Origin: Deinococcales bacterium
GTDB taxonomy: Bacteria; Deinococcota; Deinococci; Deinococcales; JAAFIG01
DNA length: 34,954 bases
Assembly (NCBI GenBank): GCA_025359505.1
Contig: JANYHH010000018.1
Location: 1-34,954, forward strand
Reading direction: 5' to 3'
Positions 1-6,526 of this stretch are shown piece by piece; position 1 is the stretch's first letter, and each line of letters opens with the position of its first letter. The notes beneath the pieces are model-generated. The model saw nothing but the letters and a program-made list of their open reading frames with translations. It was not told the DNA's origin and ran no database searches. Both the position numbers and the translations under genes were made by a program.

Positions 1-140
1 GGATTGCGTTGAAGAAGAACGGGTCACCGCCGAGGAGCGTGTTCAGGGTGGGGTTGGATACGTTGCGGCAAATCTTGTTATCTGGGTGCGCTGGGAGGCT
101 CGTGCTGGACGACGTGATCCCACTTCTGTCCAGTAGTTAG
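1..140. other. Window edge, reading direction undecided
   Basis: GC-rich edge sequence that is open in more than one frame. On the plus strand two frames run from the edge to stops at 134-136 and 138-140. On the minus strand a frame encodes a stretch containing DNKICRNVSNPTLNT and GGDPFFF and runs off the edge, but no start codon is visible before a stop further upstream. I cannot tell which, if any, is real; it is probably the end or a fragment of a gene that continues outside the window. Confidence 0.3.
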
Positions 141-445
141 ACCAATAGCTTAATTCACATACTAGAGAATTATTACTTTGTACATAACACTCAGATCATG
201 ACATTTTTCACCGAGCTTCATAGCTTCAGTGAAAATTTATTTGCGAAAACCAAGAAAGATTATGAATTTATTTTAATTTTCGACGAATCAGAGTCTAACC
301 ACGAGATCAACGAAGGAGAAGAAATAAAAGATAGTGGTTATAATGGAATCATAGCATTATTTTGATATGCTCAATTGATTCAATGGTAAAGTTTTGTTTT
401 TGATGATATGAAACTCGAACTATAAATAGCTAAATTTCAACCGCA
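141..445. other. AT-rich island without CTCGAG
   Basis: This stretch is far richer in A and T than its surroundings and contains no CTCGAG, although the flanking DNA carries that hexamer about every 100 bp. The composition change is sharp at about 141 and about 445, where GC-rich coding-like sequence starts inside a reading frame. I read it as recently acquired DNA that has interrupted or truncated the gene whose 3' end lies at 426-650. I see no transposase or terminal inverted repeats. Confidence 0.45.
198..365 (+). CDS. Possible small AT-rich protein, 55 aa
   Basis: ATG at 198 opens a 55-residue frame beginning MTFFTELHSF and ending in TGA at 363-365. It has an acidic middle (residues DESESNHEINEGEE) and low-GC codons unlike every other gene here. 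No clear ribosome binding site is present. I do not recognise a family. It could be a small immunity-like or accessory protein carried by the AT-rich island, or a chance frame in AT-rich DNA. Confidence 0.2.
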   Translation: MTFFTELHSFSENLFAKTKKDYEFILIFDESESNHEINEGEEIKDSGYNGIIALF

Positions 446-650
446 AACTCAAGCTGGCTGGATACTAACGTGGCGCAACTTGAGCGGCGCGTTGCTTCAC
501 GCCTGCGTCAGCTTAGGCGACGGGCTGGTGCTGCACAAGAACGCGCAGGGCTGGCACGCGCCGCGCCAAATTTTGACGCTCGAGACGGTGCTGGAAAGCT
601 GGGCAGAGAATGATCTCGAGGTGACAGTGTTCGGGTCTGGCTCGAGCTGA
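426..650 (+). pseudogene. 3' remnant of a possible NlpC/P60-like (papain-fold) enzyme
   Basis: A frame open from the stop at 423-425 to TGA at 648-650 has no ATG and appears to be the last 70 or so codons of a lost gene. The visible motif ALLHACVSLGDGLVLHK, followed by GWHAPRQILTLE, resembles the second half of NlpC/P60 or related papain-fold hydrolases, where a histidine precedes a V-x-LGDG strand. Its 5' side is replaced by AT-rich DNA at about 445, while the remnant itself has normal GC content and two CTCGAG sites. An immunity-like gene follows at 746, so it may be the end of a polymorphic toxin. The family call is inference from motif appearance only. Confidence 0.35.
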
Positions 651-651
651 T

Positions 652-683
652 GGCACGGCTTGCAGAAGAGCAAGCCGCTACGA
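652..683 (+). repeat. Hairpin repeat, CTACG family, copy 1
   Basis: Stem CGGCTTGC (656-663), loop AGAAGA, stem GCAAGCCG (670-677), preceded by GGCA and followed by CTACGA. It lies directly after the stop of the remnant at 648-650 and could act as a terminator. The same architecture with different stems recurs at 1291, 5528, 18833, 21454, 34681, 34827 and 34890. Confidence 0.6.
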
Positions 684-745
684 CCCTGAACTGACGCTTT
701 TTGATGATGGTGGTTTGGAATATTCACTTCAAGGTAAAATTAAAT

Positions 746-1192
746 ATGCCATATGGTGAATCGGGATGGTATGACGTGGTTGACGTGTGGATTGGTTACT
801 TCGACAACGCTGAAACATTCACAGCGTACTTTGAAGAAACCTACACCGATGCCGAAACCGGAGAGCCAGAAACACCGATTTCAACATTTGCGGCTGAGCA
901 AGGACAGCATTTTCACGATCACGATTGGCTGGTTTTCGAGCGCCTAGAAACTGACACTCATGACATTGATAAGTTGCTCGAGCGATGCCCATGCTCGATG
1001 TCCTACAGAGATCAGGTTCATACCGCAGCTCAAGTTGAAACGCGTTCTTTGAACACTATCTTGACCTACTTCACAGATGACTTCAAAGCGCCCCGATCCG
1101 TGAATCAGTCCGACTATTGGATTCGATACCTCGGACGGTTCGAGACTAATCCTCGAGCGCGAATGGTCAATCAGGTTGACGATCAAGCTTAA
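746..1192 (+). CDS. Imm22-like immunity protein
   Basis: The product of about 148 residues shows the pattern of immunity family Imm22: an opening strand VVDVWIGYFDNAETFTAYFEE, a PISTFAAEQG segment, and an acidic DHDWLVFE patch. Imm22 proteins are predicted to neutralise nuclease or peptidase toxin domains of polymorphic toxins. I chose ATG 746 because AAGG lies 11 nt upstream; ATG codons at 701-709 are in frame and would add 15 residues of poorer quality. It follows a remnant that may be the toxin end, but no intact toxin is present, so it looks like an orphan immunity gene. GC content is slightly low, yet it contains CTCGAG twice. Family assignment rests on motif memory and needs a profile search. 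Confidence 0.5.
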   Translation: MPYGESGWYDVVDVWIGYFDNAETFTAYFEETYTDAETGEPETPISTFAAEQGQHFHDHDWLVFERLETDTHDIDKLLERCPCSMSYRDQVHTAAQVETRSLNTILTYFTDDFKAPRSVNQSDYWIRYLGRFETNPRARMVNQVDDQA

Positions 1193-1250
1193 CTTGTCCT
1201 CAACTTGCATCACGACCCGCTGCCAAACCATGATTTAGAAAACGGCACGG

Positions 1251-1278
1251 TTTGCCACAACAGTTTTGCCACAACAGT
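1251..1278 (+). repeat. Perfect 14-bp tandem duplication
   Basis: TTTGCCACAACAGT occurs twice back to back (1251-1264 and 1265-1278) in the gap between the Imm22-like gene and serA. Function is unknown; it may mark an excision or slippage event. Confidence 0.85.
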
Positions 1279-1288
1279 TACGACAACT

Positions 1289-1320
1289 CGTAGGGGTTTG
1301 CTCTTCTGCAAACCCTCACC
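1289..1320 (-). repeat. Hairpin repeat, CTACG family, copy 2
   Basis: Stem GGGTTTGC (1294-1301), loop TCTTCT, stem GCAAACCC (1308-1315), preceded by CGTAG. It is the inverted orientation of copy 1: the loop is the reverse complement of AGAAGA and the CTACG tag is on the minus strand. Stem changes relative to copy 1 are compensated on both sides. Confidence 0.6.
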
Positions 1321-1377
1321 AGCGTCCCTTTCAGGCCAACGCTCATCCCCTCGAGCCGCGTCGTCTAGCCTGACCGT

Positions 1378-1407
1378 TTGCGTCGCAATCTCTGCGGCGG
1401 GTATCGT
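1378..1407 (+). promoter_or_regulatory. Putative serA promoter, leaderless type
   Basis: TTGCGT (1378-1383), 18-bp spacer, TATCGT (1402-1407), then 8 nt to ATG 1416. No ribosome binding site is visible, so the transcript probably begins at or next to the start codon. Confidence 0.4.
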
Positions 1408-1415
1408 TGAGCGCG

Positions 1416-3020
1416 ATGACCTTGCGGATTCTGATTTGCGACGAGATGACCTTCCGCCCCACCAGCTTGCAGCGTGAGGGCTTTGCGATTGAGTACGTGG
1501 TCAACATGCCTCGAGATGAAATCCTGCGGCGTTTACATGAGTTCGATGCGCTGATTACGCGTTCGCGCACCAAGGTAGACCCAGAGTTGCTTGAGGCGGG
1601 CAGTCAGTTGCGCGTCGTCGGACGCGGTGGCGTCGGCGTGGACAACATTGATTTAGCAGCCGCGTCGCGCAAAGGCATCATTGTGCTGAACGCCCCGGAA
1701 GCCAACACGGTCAGCGCGGGCGAGCTGGCGATCACCTTGATGCTGTGCGCCTCCCGTAGCGTGGCACGCAGCGACAAGCAGATCAGGAACGGCGTGTGGG
1801 ACAGGAAATTCTTGGGGCGCGAGGTCAAAGAGAAAACCATCGGCGTGATCGGGTTGGGGCGGATCGGTACGGTCGTTGCTAATCGTGCGATGGGTTTGAA
1901 GATGAACGTCGTCGCCTTCGACCCGTACATTTCCGACCGCAAATTTGAACTGTTGGGCGTCAAACGCGCTCACAGCTTAGAGGAACTGCTGCCGCAGTGC
2001 GATGTGCTGACCGTTCACGTGCCGCTGACCGAAGAGACGCTGGGCATGATCGGCGCTCGAGAATTGGCGCTGCTGCCGCAAGGCGCGATTGCGATCAACG
2101 CGGCGCGGGGCGGGATTATCAACGAACTCGCGCTGGCGGCATCGCTCGAGGACGGGCATTTGTTCGCGGCCGGCATTGATGTTTTCGTGACCGAGCCACC
2201 AGCCAAGGATCATCCGCTGATCGGGCGCGACGATGTGGTGATGACCGCGCATCTCGGCGCGAACACCTTGGAAGCGCAGGATCGCGTCGGCGAGGAGATC
2301 CTCGAGCGGGTCTGCGCGGCGTTGCAGGGCGATATCTCGCACGGCGCAATCAATGCGCCTAGACTAGACGCGGGGACATTAGAGAAGCTGGGCCCGTACA
2401 TGACGCTCGCCGACAAGATGGGCACGATGCTGGCGCAGCTCGAGATCGGCAAAGCCACTGAACTCGAGGTGGAATTCGCCGGGCCGTTCCCGAGCGTCAA
2501 TGTTAGCGGCGCGAAAGACGCGGAGTTAGAAACAGTCTTTACCAGCGTGCTGATCGGGTATTTGAAGCGCGTCACCTCTGAAACGCCAAACTTCGTCAAC
2601 GCTCGAGCGCTCGCCCGTGAGCAGGGCATCACGGCTTCGATTCGCATGACTGAGGAATCGGACGATTACGCCAACGAGATTCGCATCACGATGTCCGACG
2701 GCAAACGCGTGCGGTCACTCGCCGGAACCTGCTTCGGGCGTCAACCGCGCATCACGCGGATTCGCAATTACCGTCTCGAGATCGCGCCGGAGGGCTTCGC
2801 ACTGATCGCCACGAATTTTGATCGCCCCGGCGTGGTCGGCAAGATCGGGTCATTGCTGGGCGAAGCGAACGTCAACATCGCCGGGATGCAGCTCGGACGC
2901 GATGCGCCGGGCGGCAAGGCGCTGTTCGCGCTAAGCTTGGATGCACGACCCACATCAGAAATCCTCGAGACGATCCGGGCACAGGATTTCATCGAGAGCG
3001 CGTTCGTCGTGGAGTTTTAG
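1416..3020 (+). CDS. serA: D-3-phosphoglycerate dehydrogenase
   Basis: Catalyses NAD-dependent oxidation of 3-phosphoglycerate, the first step of serine biosynthesis, in the cytoplasm. The 534-residue product matches the long (type I) SerA architecture. A D-2-hydroxyacid dehydrogenase core carries the Rossmann motif GLGRIG at about residues 146-151 and the catalytic triad Arg231 (in NAARGG), Glu260 (in FVTEPP) and His279 (in AHLGANT). An intervening ASB domain follows, and a C-terminal ACT domain from about residue 460 (FDRPGVVGKIGSLLGEANVNIAGMQ). The start is ATG 1416, placed 8 nt after a -10 box; TTG 1407 is possible but would lie inside that box. It stands alone between accessory genes. 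The ACT domain suggests serine feedback, as in the family. Confidence 0.93.
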   Translation: MTLRILICDEMTFRPTSLQREGFAIEYVVNMPRDEILRRLHEFDALITRSRTKVDPELLEAGSQLRVVGRGGVGVDNIDLAAASRKGIIVLNAPEANTVSAGELAITLMLCASRSVARSDKQIRNGVWDRKFLGREVKEKTIGVIGLGRIGTVVANRAMGLKMNVVAFDPYISDRKFELLGVKRAHSLEELLPQCDVLTVHVPLTEETLGMIGARELALLPQGAIAINAARGGIINELALAASLEDGHLFAAGIDVFVTEPPAKDHPLIGRDDVVMTAHLGANTLEAQDRVGEEILERVCAALQGDISHGAINAPRLDAGTLEKLGPYMTLADKMGTMLAQLEIGKATELEVEFAGPFPSVNVSGAKDAELETVFTSVLIGYLKRVTSETPNFVNARALAREQGITASIRMTEESDDYANEIRITMSDGKRVRSLAGTCFGRQPRITRIRNYRLEIAPEGFALIATNFDRPGVVGKIGSLLGEANVNIAGMQLGRDAPGGKALFALSLDARPTSEILETIRAQDFIESAFVVEF

Positions 3021-3063
3021 AGCGAAATAGCCAAAACAGCCATTATTTTGCAAGGCTCACCGC

Positions 3064-3321
3064 ATGACAATCACCGCGACCAAAGCCAAAGATCAACTCG
3101 CGCAATTGCTCGAGCGGGCACGGAGCGGCGTTGAGCGCATCATCATCGAGAAGCACGGCAAGCCTGCGGCGGTACTGGTCAGCGTGGAGGATTTGAGGCG
3201 TCTCGAGCGTTTGGACGCGCTGGAACGTGCCACAAAGCATCAACCGCTAGCGGGCACGGTGCTGCGGTTCGACGATCCATTCGAGCCAGTCTCGAGCGGT
3301 GACTGGAACTCAGACCAGTGA
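3064..3321 (+). CDS. Phd/YefM-type antitoxin, no partner toxin
   Basis: An 85-residue protein with the Phd/YefM N-terminal DNA-binding fold: MTITATKAKDQLAQLLERARSGVERIIIEKHGKPAAVLVSVEDLRRLE. Such antitoxins bind operator DNA with the N-terminus and sequester a RelE- or Doc-type toxin with the C-terminus. AAGG lies upstream of ATG 3064. The expected toxin gene does not follow: the next gene, 40 bp on, is a HicA-type toxin belonging with hicB. It is therefore an orphan antitoxin, perhaps the remains of a system replaced by hicAB, or a partner acting elsewhere. The acidic tail DDPFEPVSSGDW may be the toxin-binding part. Confidence 0.8.
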   Translation: MTITATKAKDQLAQLLERARSGVERIIIEKHGKPAAVLVSVEDLRRLERLDALERATKHQPLAGTVLRFDDPFEPVSSGDWNSDQ

Positions 3322-3324
3322 CCT

Positions 3325-3353
3325 TTCGACACCATTAGTTCTACTCGTAGTAT
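3325..3353 (+). promoter_or_regulatory. Putative hicAB promoter
   Basis: TTCGAC (3325-3330), 17-bp spacer, TAGTAT (3348-3353), then 8 nt to the GTG start at 3362. This fits the leaderless pattern seen at other genes in the window. Confidence 0.35.
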
Positions 3354-3361
3354 CATACAGT

Positions 3362-3616
3362 GTGTCAAAGATTGACAAGCTGCTCGAGAAAATGCGCGAC
3401 AACTCGAGCGATTGGGTGATGTCTGATCTTGCGCGAGTCGCTGCACATTTTGATGTTGATGTTCGTCAGGGCAAGGGAAGTCATGTCTACTTCACGTTCG
3501 CCAATGGTTCAACACTGAGCGTTCCCGCGAAACGACCAATCAAAGCGTTTTACGTCTAGGCGTTCCTCGAAGCTTTGGAAATCCCAATTGAAGAGGATGG
3601 TGAAGCTCAACCGTGA
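3362..3616 (+). pseudogene. hicA: HicA-type toxin interrupted by an in-frame TAG
   Basis: GTG 3362 starts MSKIDKLLEKMRDNSSDWVMSDLARVAAHFDV, then the HicA core GKGSHVYF with its conserved His, and SVPAKRPIKAFYV. HicA is a small double-stranded-RNA-binding-fold mRNA interferase. Translation stops at TAG 3557-3559 after 65 residues. Beyond it the same frame continues with AFLEALEIPIEEDGEAQP to TGA 3614-3616, which overlaps the hicB GTG at 3613 in a GTGA junction. HicA proteins normally continue past the YV segment into exactly such a helix, so a CAG-to-TAG change has removed the C-terminal helix. The short form may be inactive, which would leave hicB unneeded; a working truncated toxin or some readthrough cannot be excluded. 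Confidence 0.72.
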
Positions 3617-3954
3617 AACTCGAGTATCCATTTGAAATTCGTCCGCTGACCCAAACCGAAGGCGGCGGCTACTTAATTCGCTTTCTAGACTTGCCCGGCT
3701 GCATCAGCGATGGCGAAACCCCTGAGGAAGCGCTGACGAACGGAGCAGACGCCTTGCAGGGTTGGCTCGAGACGCGCCGTGAGCGAGGGTTGCCGATTCC
3801 AGCACCTGAGCTTGGCGTGTCGGAACCCGTCAAACTCGTGGCGCGGTTGCCGCGCAGTTTGCACAGGAGCCTAGCTGCTCGAGCCAAGCGCGAGGGTGTG
3901 AGTTTGAATACGCTGCTGATTATGCTGTTGGCTCAGAACTCGGTCAGCGCTTAG
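3613..3954 (+). CDS. hicB: HicB antitoxin
   Basis: The 113-residue product has the HicB pattern: a partially degraded RNase H-like N-domain (YPFEIRPLTQTEGGGYLIRFLDLPGCISDGETPEEALTNGADALQGWL) and a C-terminal ribbon-helix-helix or Arc-like DNA-binding segment (VKLVARLPRSLHRSLAARAKREGVSLNTLLIMLLA). HicB binds HicA and represses the operon. The GTG start overlaps the ancestral hicA stop by four bases, so it was translationally coupled to full-length hicA. The premature hicA stop lies 54 bp upstream and may weaken that coupling. Confidence 0.88.
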   Translation: MKLEYPFEIRPLTQTEGGGYLIRFLDLPGCISDGETPEEALTNGADALQGWLETRRERGLPIPAPELGVSEPVKLVARLPRSLHRSLAARAKREGVSLNTLLIMLLAQNSVSA

Positions 3955-3994
3955 ACATCCGTCGCTCGAGCTTGAGCGTTTAGACTTGCAACGC

Positions 3995-4731
3995 ATGAAC
4001 TTCTTCTCGCACGCGACCGCCGCTGAGCGTTACGCGGCCTCCCGCCCGTACTTCCACCCGAAAGCCGTGCAGATGCTGCTCAACGCCACGGGCAAAGCGC
4101 GGTTCTCGAGCGCGTTGGATGTGGCGACTGGCACGGGCATGGGCGCTGCTCGAGGTCTGTGACGCAGTGACGGGCTGCGATTTGTCCCCTGAGATGCTGA
4201 CGCACGCTCGAGCCACCGCGCCAAAAGCAGCATTTCTCGAGGCTCCAGCGGAGGCACTGCCGCTATCAGACTCGAGCGTGGCGCTGGTGACGACCTTCAT
4301 GGCGTTTCACTGGTTTGACCAAGCCAAGTTTTTGGCTGAGGTACAGCGCGTGCTCGAGCCGGGCGGGTATTTGATGATCTGCCATCACAAATCGCTGGCG
4401 GCATTGCGCGATCAACCGGCGTTCAGAACGTGGGCTGACGGGTTTTACGCCAATTACCCAACGCCACCGCGCAACCCGTCCGAACTCGAGCTGAGCGATG
4501 TCGAACGCTTCGGGTTCACGCTCGTTGCACATGCCAGCTTCGAGGACGAGTTCTGGATGACGGGCGCTGAAATAGCGCAGTACATCAGCACGCAGTCCAA
4601 CATCATCGCCAAAGTCGAGCAGGCTGGGGGACATCCTCGAGCCGATTGAACGCGGCACGAAAGTCTTCTTGGGTGGGGCTAGTGGGGCGTTCTTGTTTAG
4701 CGGCGCGGTCTGGGTGTTGCGACCAGTCTAG
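3995..4731 (+). pseudogene. Class I SAM-dependent methyltransferase with two frameshifts
   Basis: ATG 3995 begins MNFFSHATAAERYAASRPYFHPKAV, typical of UbiE/Methyltransf_11-like enzymes, and reaches SAM motif I as LDVATGTGMGA. That frame ends at TGA 4160-4162. The product continues one frame over: VCDAVTGCDLSPEMLTHARATAPKAAFLEAPAEALPLSDSSVALVTTFMAFHWFD. A second shift occurs at the G run near 4626-4630; removing one G joins KVEQAG to DILEPIERGTKVFL and on to the stop at 4729-4731. Both shifts are of the +1 kind. Either the gene is dead or the sequence has errors there. A -10 box TAGACT at 3981-3986 sits 8 nt before the start. The substrate is unknown. Confidence 0.75.
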
Positions 4732-4749
4732 CCACAGCAGTGACGAGTG

Positions 4750-4769
4750 CCCGTCGGCTCGAGCGGTGA
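4750..4769 (+). repeat. Copy of the CCCGTCGGCTC..CGGTGA repeat
   Basis: The sequence CCCGTCGGCTC-GAG-CGGTGA resembles the tandem pair at 5635-5677 but has GAG where those have AG, which creates a CTCGAG. It lies in the gap after the broken methyltransferase. Confidence 0.5.
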
Positions 4770-4816
4770 GCCTCGAATTCGGGCTTTTATGATTCGAGGG
4801 AAAACCCAATAGGGTA

Positions 4817-4843
4817 GAAAAAGGCGCAAAACGTTTTGCGCCT
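4817..4843 (-). terminator. Rho-independent terminator
   Basis: A perfect 22-bp palindrome (4822-4843; arms AGGCGCAAAAC and GTTTTGCGCCT) is followed on the minus strand by a run of Ts (4817-4821). It lies 20 bp past the stop of the minus-strand gene at 4864-5274 and is oriented to end that transcript. Confidence 0.8.
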
Positions 4844-4863
4844 CTCGGAGACAACCCTGATGT

Positions 4864-5274
4864 TTACAGCGCCGCTTCGAGCGTGGTGCGAATCGTTTTG
4901 ACGAAATCTTTTCGCTCGTCAGCCGTCGGCGCGTTCCACAATCTGAAATCCAGCGTCAGCACCCCAGCGTCAAACTCGACTTTGAGCGCGTGCGCGTAAT
5001 CGCCTAGGATACGGATGGACTGGAGCGATTCGTGCAGCGCCTCCCGCCCCATGTCGTCGACGCCCACTTCCTCGAGCGCGGTGACGAGCGGCTCGAAGCA
5101 ACTCGCTAACCACAGCTCCTCGTAGCGGTCTGCATAGCCACCATCGAGCGAGAGCTTCTCCCAGTCAATCGTCATCGGCACTGGTTTACCGACAGCCGCA
5201 TCAATCTGTGCTTGAATGGTCGGGAGCTTGTTGTCTTGGAATGCTTTCAGCGCACGTTTTTCAGCCAGTCCCAT
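4864..5274 (-). CDS. Conserved hypothetical protein, 136 aa
   Basis: The product begins MGLAEKRALKAFQDNKLPTIQAQIDAAVGKPVPMTIDWEKL and contains VDDMGREALHESLQSIRILG; it ends with a beta-rich GVLTLDFRLWNAPTADERKDFVKTI. I recall proteins starting MGLAE(K/R)RA with the same layout in several bacterial phyla, without a known function. It is soluble, with no signal peptide or membrane segment. I chose ATG 5274 because GAGGAG precedes it by about 6 nt; an upstream in-frame start would bury that site. It is a single-gene unit with its own extended -10 promoter and a clear terminator. Confidence 0.8.
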   Translation of the reverse strand: MGLAEKRALKAFQDNKLPTIQAQIDAAVGKPVPMTIDWEKLSLDGGYADRYEELWLASCFEPLVTALEEVGVDDMGREALHESLQSIRILGDYAHALKVEFDAGVLTLDFRLWNAPTADERKDFVKTIRTTLEAAL

Positions 5275-5334
5275 GTTGATCTCCTCGAGCACGGATTTTT
5301 ACGAGTTCTGACGGCTCATCGTCTCGTTCCGAGA

Positions 5335-5343
5335 ATTATAGCA
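5335..5343 (-). promoter_or_regulatory. Extended -10 promoter TTGCTATAAT
   Basis: On the minus strand TATAAT (5335-5340) is preceded by TGC, an extended -10. No good -35 is seen. It lies about 60 bp before the ATG at 5274 and would give a leader carrying the GAGGAG ribosome binding site. Confidence 0.5.
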
Positions 5344-5634
5344 AGACCTATGGGTCTCGAGTCGCCGTGGGCGAGTCTGAAGGCCACTCAAGGTCGTTCG
5401 CGTCGATGGTGTGCGCCAACTCGAGTGTAGAGGCTTTACAGCGTGTCTGAGAGTGCTCGAATCACAATTGTGCAGCGTTTGTCTCGAGGGACGGCTGAGT
5501 CTCTAGATACAAGTGCGCCTTGCGGCGCACCGGGTTTAGCACGCTAAACCCCTACGAAGGAATGGCGTGTGGCGCGGTGTTGCTCGAGCTTTACCTCATC
5601 CGAGACTCGTCCCACGAGCGTTACGAACCTGAGA
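5344..5634. other. Gene-free spacer with hairpins
   Basis: No convincing gene is seen between the minus-strand unit at 4864-5274 and the S4 gene that ends at 5668. The stretch contains several CTCGAG sites and two adjacent hairpins at 5513-5551. A frame from 5569 is open, but its start lacks a ribosome binding site and it lies partly antisense to the S4 gene, so I do not call it. Confidence 0.6.
5513..5556 (+). repeat. Double hairpin, CTACG family, copy 3
   Basis: First hairpin: GTGCGCC (5513-5519), TTGC, GGCGCAC (5524-5530). Second: GGGTTTAGC (5532-5540), AC, GCTAAACCC (5543-5551), followed by CTACGAAGG. The GCACCGGG start and CCCCTACG end match the copies at 34681 and 34827. Confidence 0.65.
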
Positions 5635-5677
5635 ACCCGTCGGCTCAGCGGTGATGCACCCGTCGGCTCAGCGGTGA
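5635..5677 (+). repeat. Tandem 20-bp repeat covering the 3' end of the S4 gene
   Basis: ACCCGTCGGCTCAGCGGTGA occurs at 5635-5654 and 5658-5677, three bases apart. The second copy includes the stop and last codons of the minus-strand S4 gene, so the gene's tail has been duplicated downstream. Confidence 0.8.
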
Positions 5678-6366
5678 ATCTCGAGTTCCAGTTTGATGTT
5701 CCCGCGCCGCGTCTCGCCTTCGATGCGTTTGAATTCGATTCGTCCCAAGCCGTCGGCGCTCAAGCTGTCGCCCTCGCGCACGGGCGTTGAGTTGCCCGCG
5801 ACCGCGCCATTGACGCGCACTTTCTTGCCTTCGATGCCCGCCTGAAAATACGCTCGGCTGACCCCAAACCCTTTCGCACCGACGACATCCAAACGCAGGC
5901 TCGGCACGACCACCGTGCGGGTTTTCGCGCCGCGTCCCAGACTCGAGGCATCGCTGAGGGTGAAACTGACCTCGAGCGTCACGCCTTGAATCACCAGCGT
6001 TGTCAGCGCCTCGAGTTGCTTGACGCCCTTGGCGGTCGTGGCGATGGAAAAAGCGCCGCGCTCCTCGCGGATATCGCCGCGCAATTCGTCTGGCAGAGAA
6101 ACGGCGACTTTCACGTCCTGTGCCGAGGTGTTCGCGGGCAGTTCAGCCTCCAAGAGCATGACTTTGACGGGATCGTCTACCGTCGGAATGTGCTCCGGGT
6201 AGAGCGTGTAGACCACGCGGGTTGCGTCGGTGAAGCCGCCGTGCGCCGCGAATTTCACGCCGCCGGCCGCCAATGCGCGACGGTCGAGTCCAGCGCTCTC
6301 TAAAAAACCCGTGCGGATCACGCGCCCGCCCCGGGCTTGGTTGACGAGCGTGCGAAGATCGGTCAT
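5668..6366 (-). CDS. S4-domain RNA-binding protein, YlmH-like
   Basis: A 232-residue protein. The N-terminal half carries the YlmH-type motif in which a loop FAAHGGFTDATRVVYTLYPEHIP resembles the GGYpdAERv segment. The C-terminal S4 RNA-binding domain follows (LRLDVVGAKGFGVSRAYFQAGIEGKKVRVNGAVAGNSTPVREGDSLSADGLGRIEF). YlmH proteins bind ribosomal or tRNA-loaded 50S complexes and act in ribosome rescue in Bacillus; that role here is inference. ATG 6366 follows the minus-strand -10 box TACACT (6374-6379) by 7 nt with no ribosome binding site, supporting a leaderless start. Longer upstream starts would add an unrelated basic extension. Confidence 0.8.
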   Translation of the reverse strand: MTDLRTLVNQARGGRVIRTGFLESAGLDRRALAAGGVKFAAHGGFTDATRVVYTLYPEHIPTVDDPVKVMLLEAELPANTSAQDVKVAVSLPDELRGDIREERGAFSIATTAKGVKQLEALTTLVIQGVTLEVSFTLSDASSLGRGAKTRTVVVPSLRLDVVGAKGFGVSRAYFQAGIEGKKVRVNGAVAGNSTPVREGDSLSADGLGRIEFKRIEGETRRGNIKLELEIHR

Positions 6367-6373
6367 TGCGGGG

Positions 6374-6379
6374 AGTGTA
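6374..6379 (-). promoter_or_regulatory. -10 box TACACT, leaderless type
   Basis: TACACT on the minus strand lies 7 nt before ATG 6366. The -35 region is weak. Confidence 0.35.
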
Positions 6380-6526
6380 ACGCGCCGGGCGGGGAACGGA
6401 TGCAGTGCGGATGGCAATTGGTAGGGGGGAATCACGGAATTATTGTGCGGCTTTAGGGTGCGGGAGCGCATGACTGGATCGGCGTAATTGAAACGGCTTG
6501 GCGCTTGAGAAGTTCTGCGGTGAATT

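Noticed and set aside
141..445. Insertion sequence
   Set aside because: No transposase frame, terminal inverted repeats or target duplication could be found in the AT-rich island.
1407..1415. TTG 1407 as the serA start
   Set aside because: It overlaps the probable -10 box TATCGT; ATG 1416 gives the normal SerA N-terminus.
4603..4854. Minus-strand frame over the end of the broken methyltransferase
   Set aside because: It is antisense to a clear methyltransferase reading and crosses the terminator of the 136-aa gene.
5569..5790. Open frame of 73 codons on the plus strand
   Set aside because: It is antisense to the S4-domain gene for half its length, lacks a ribosome binding site and -10 box, and its translation has no protein-like character.
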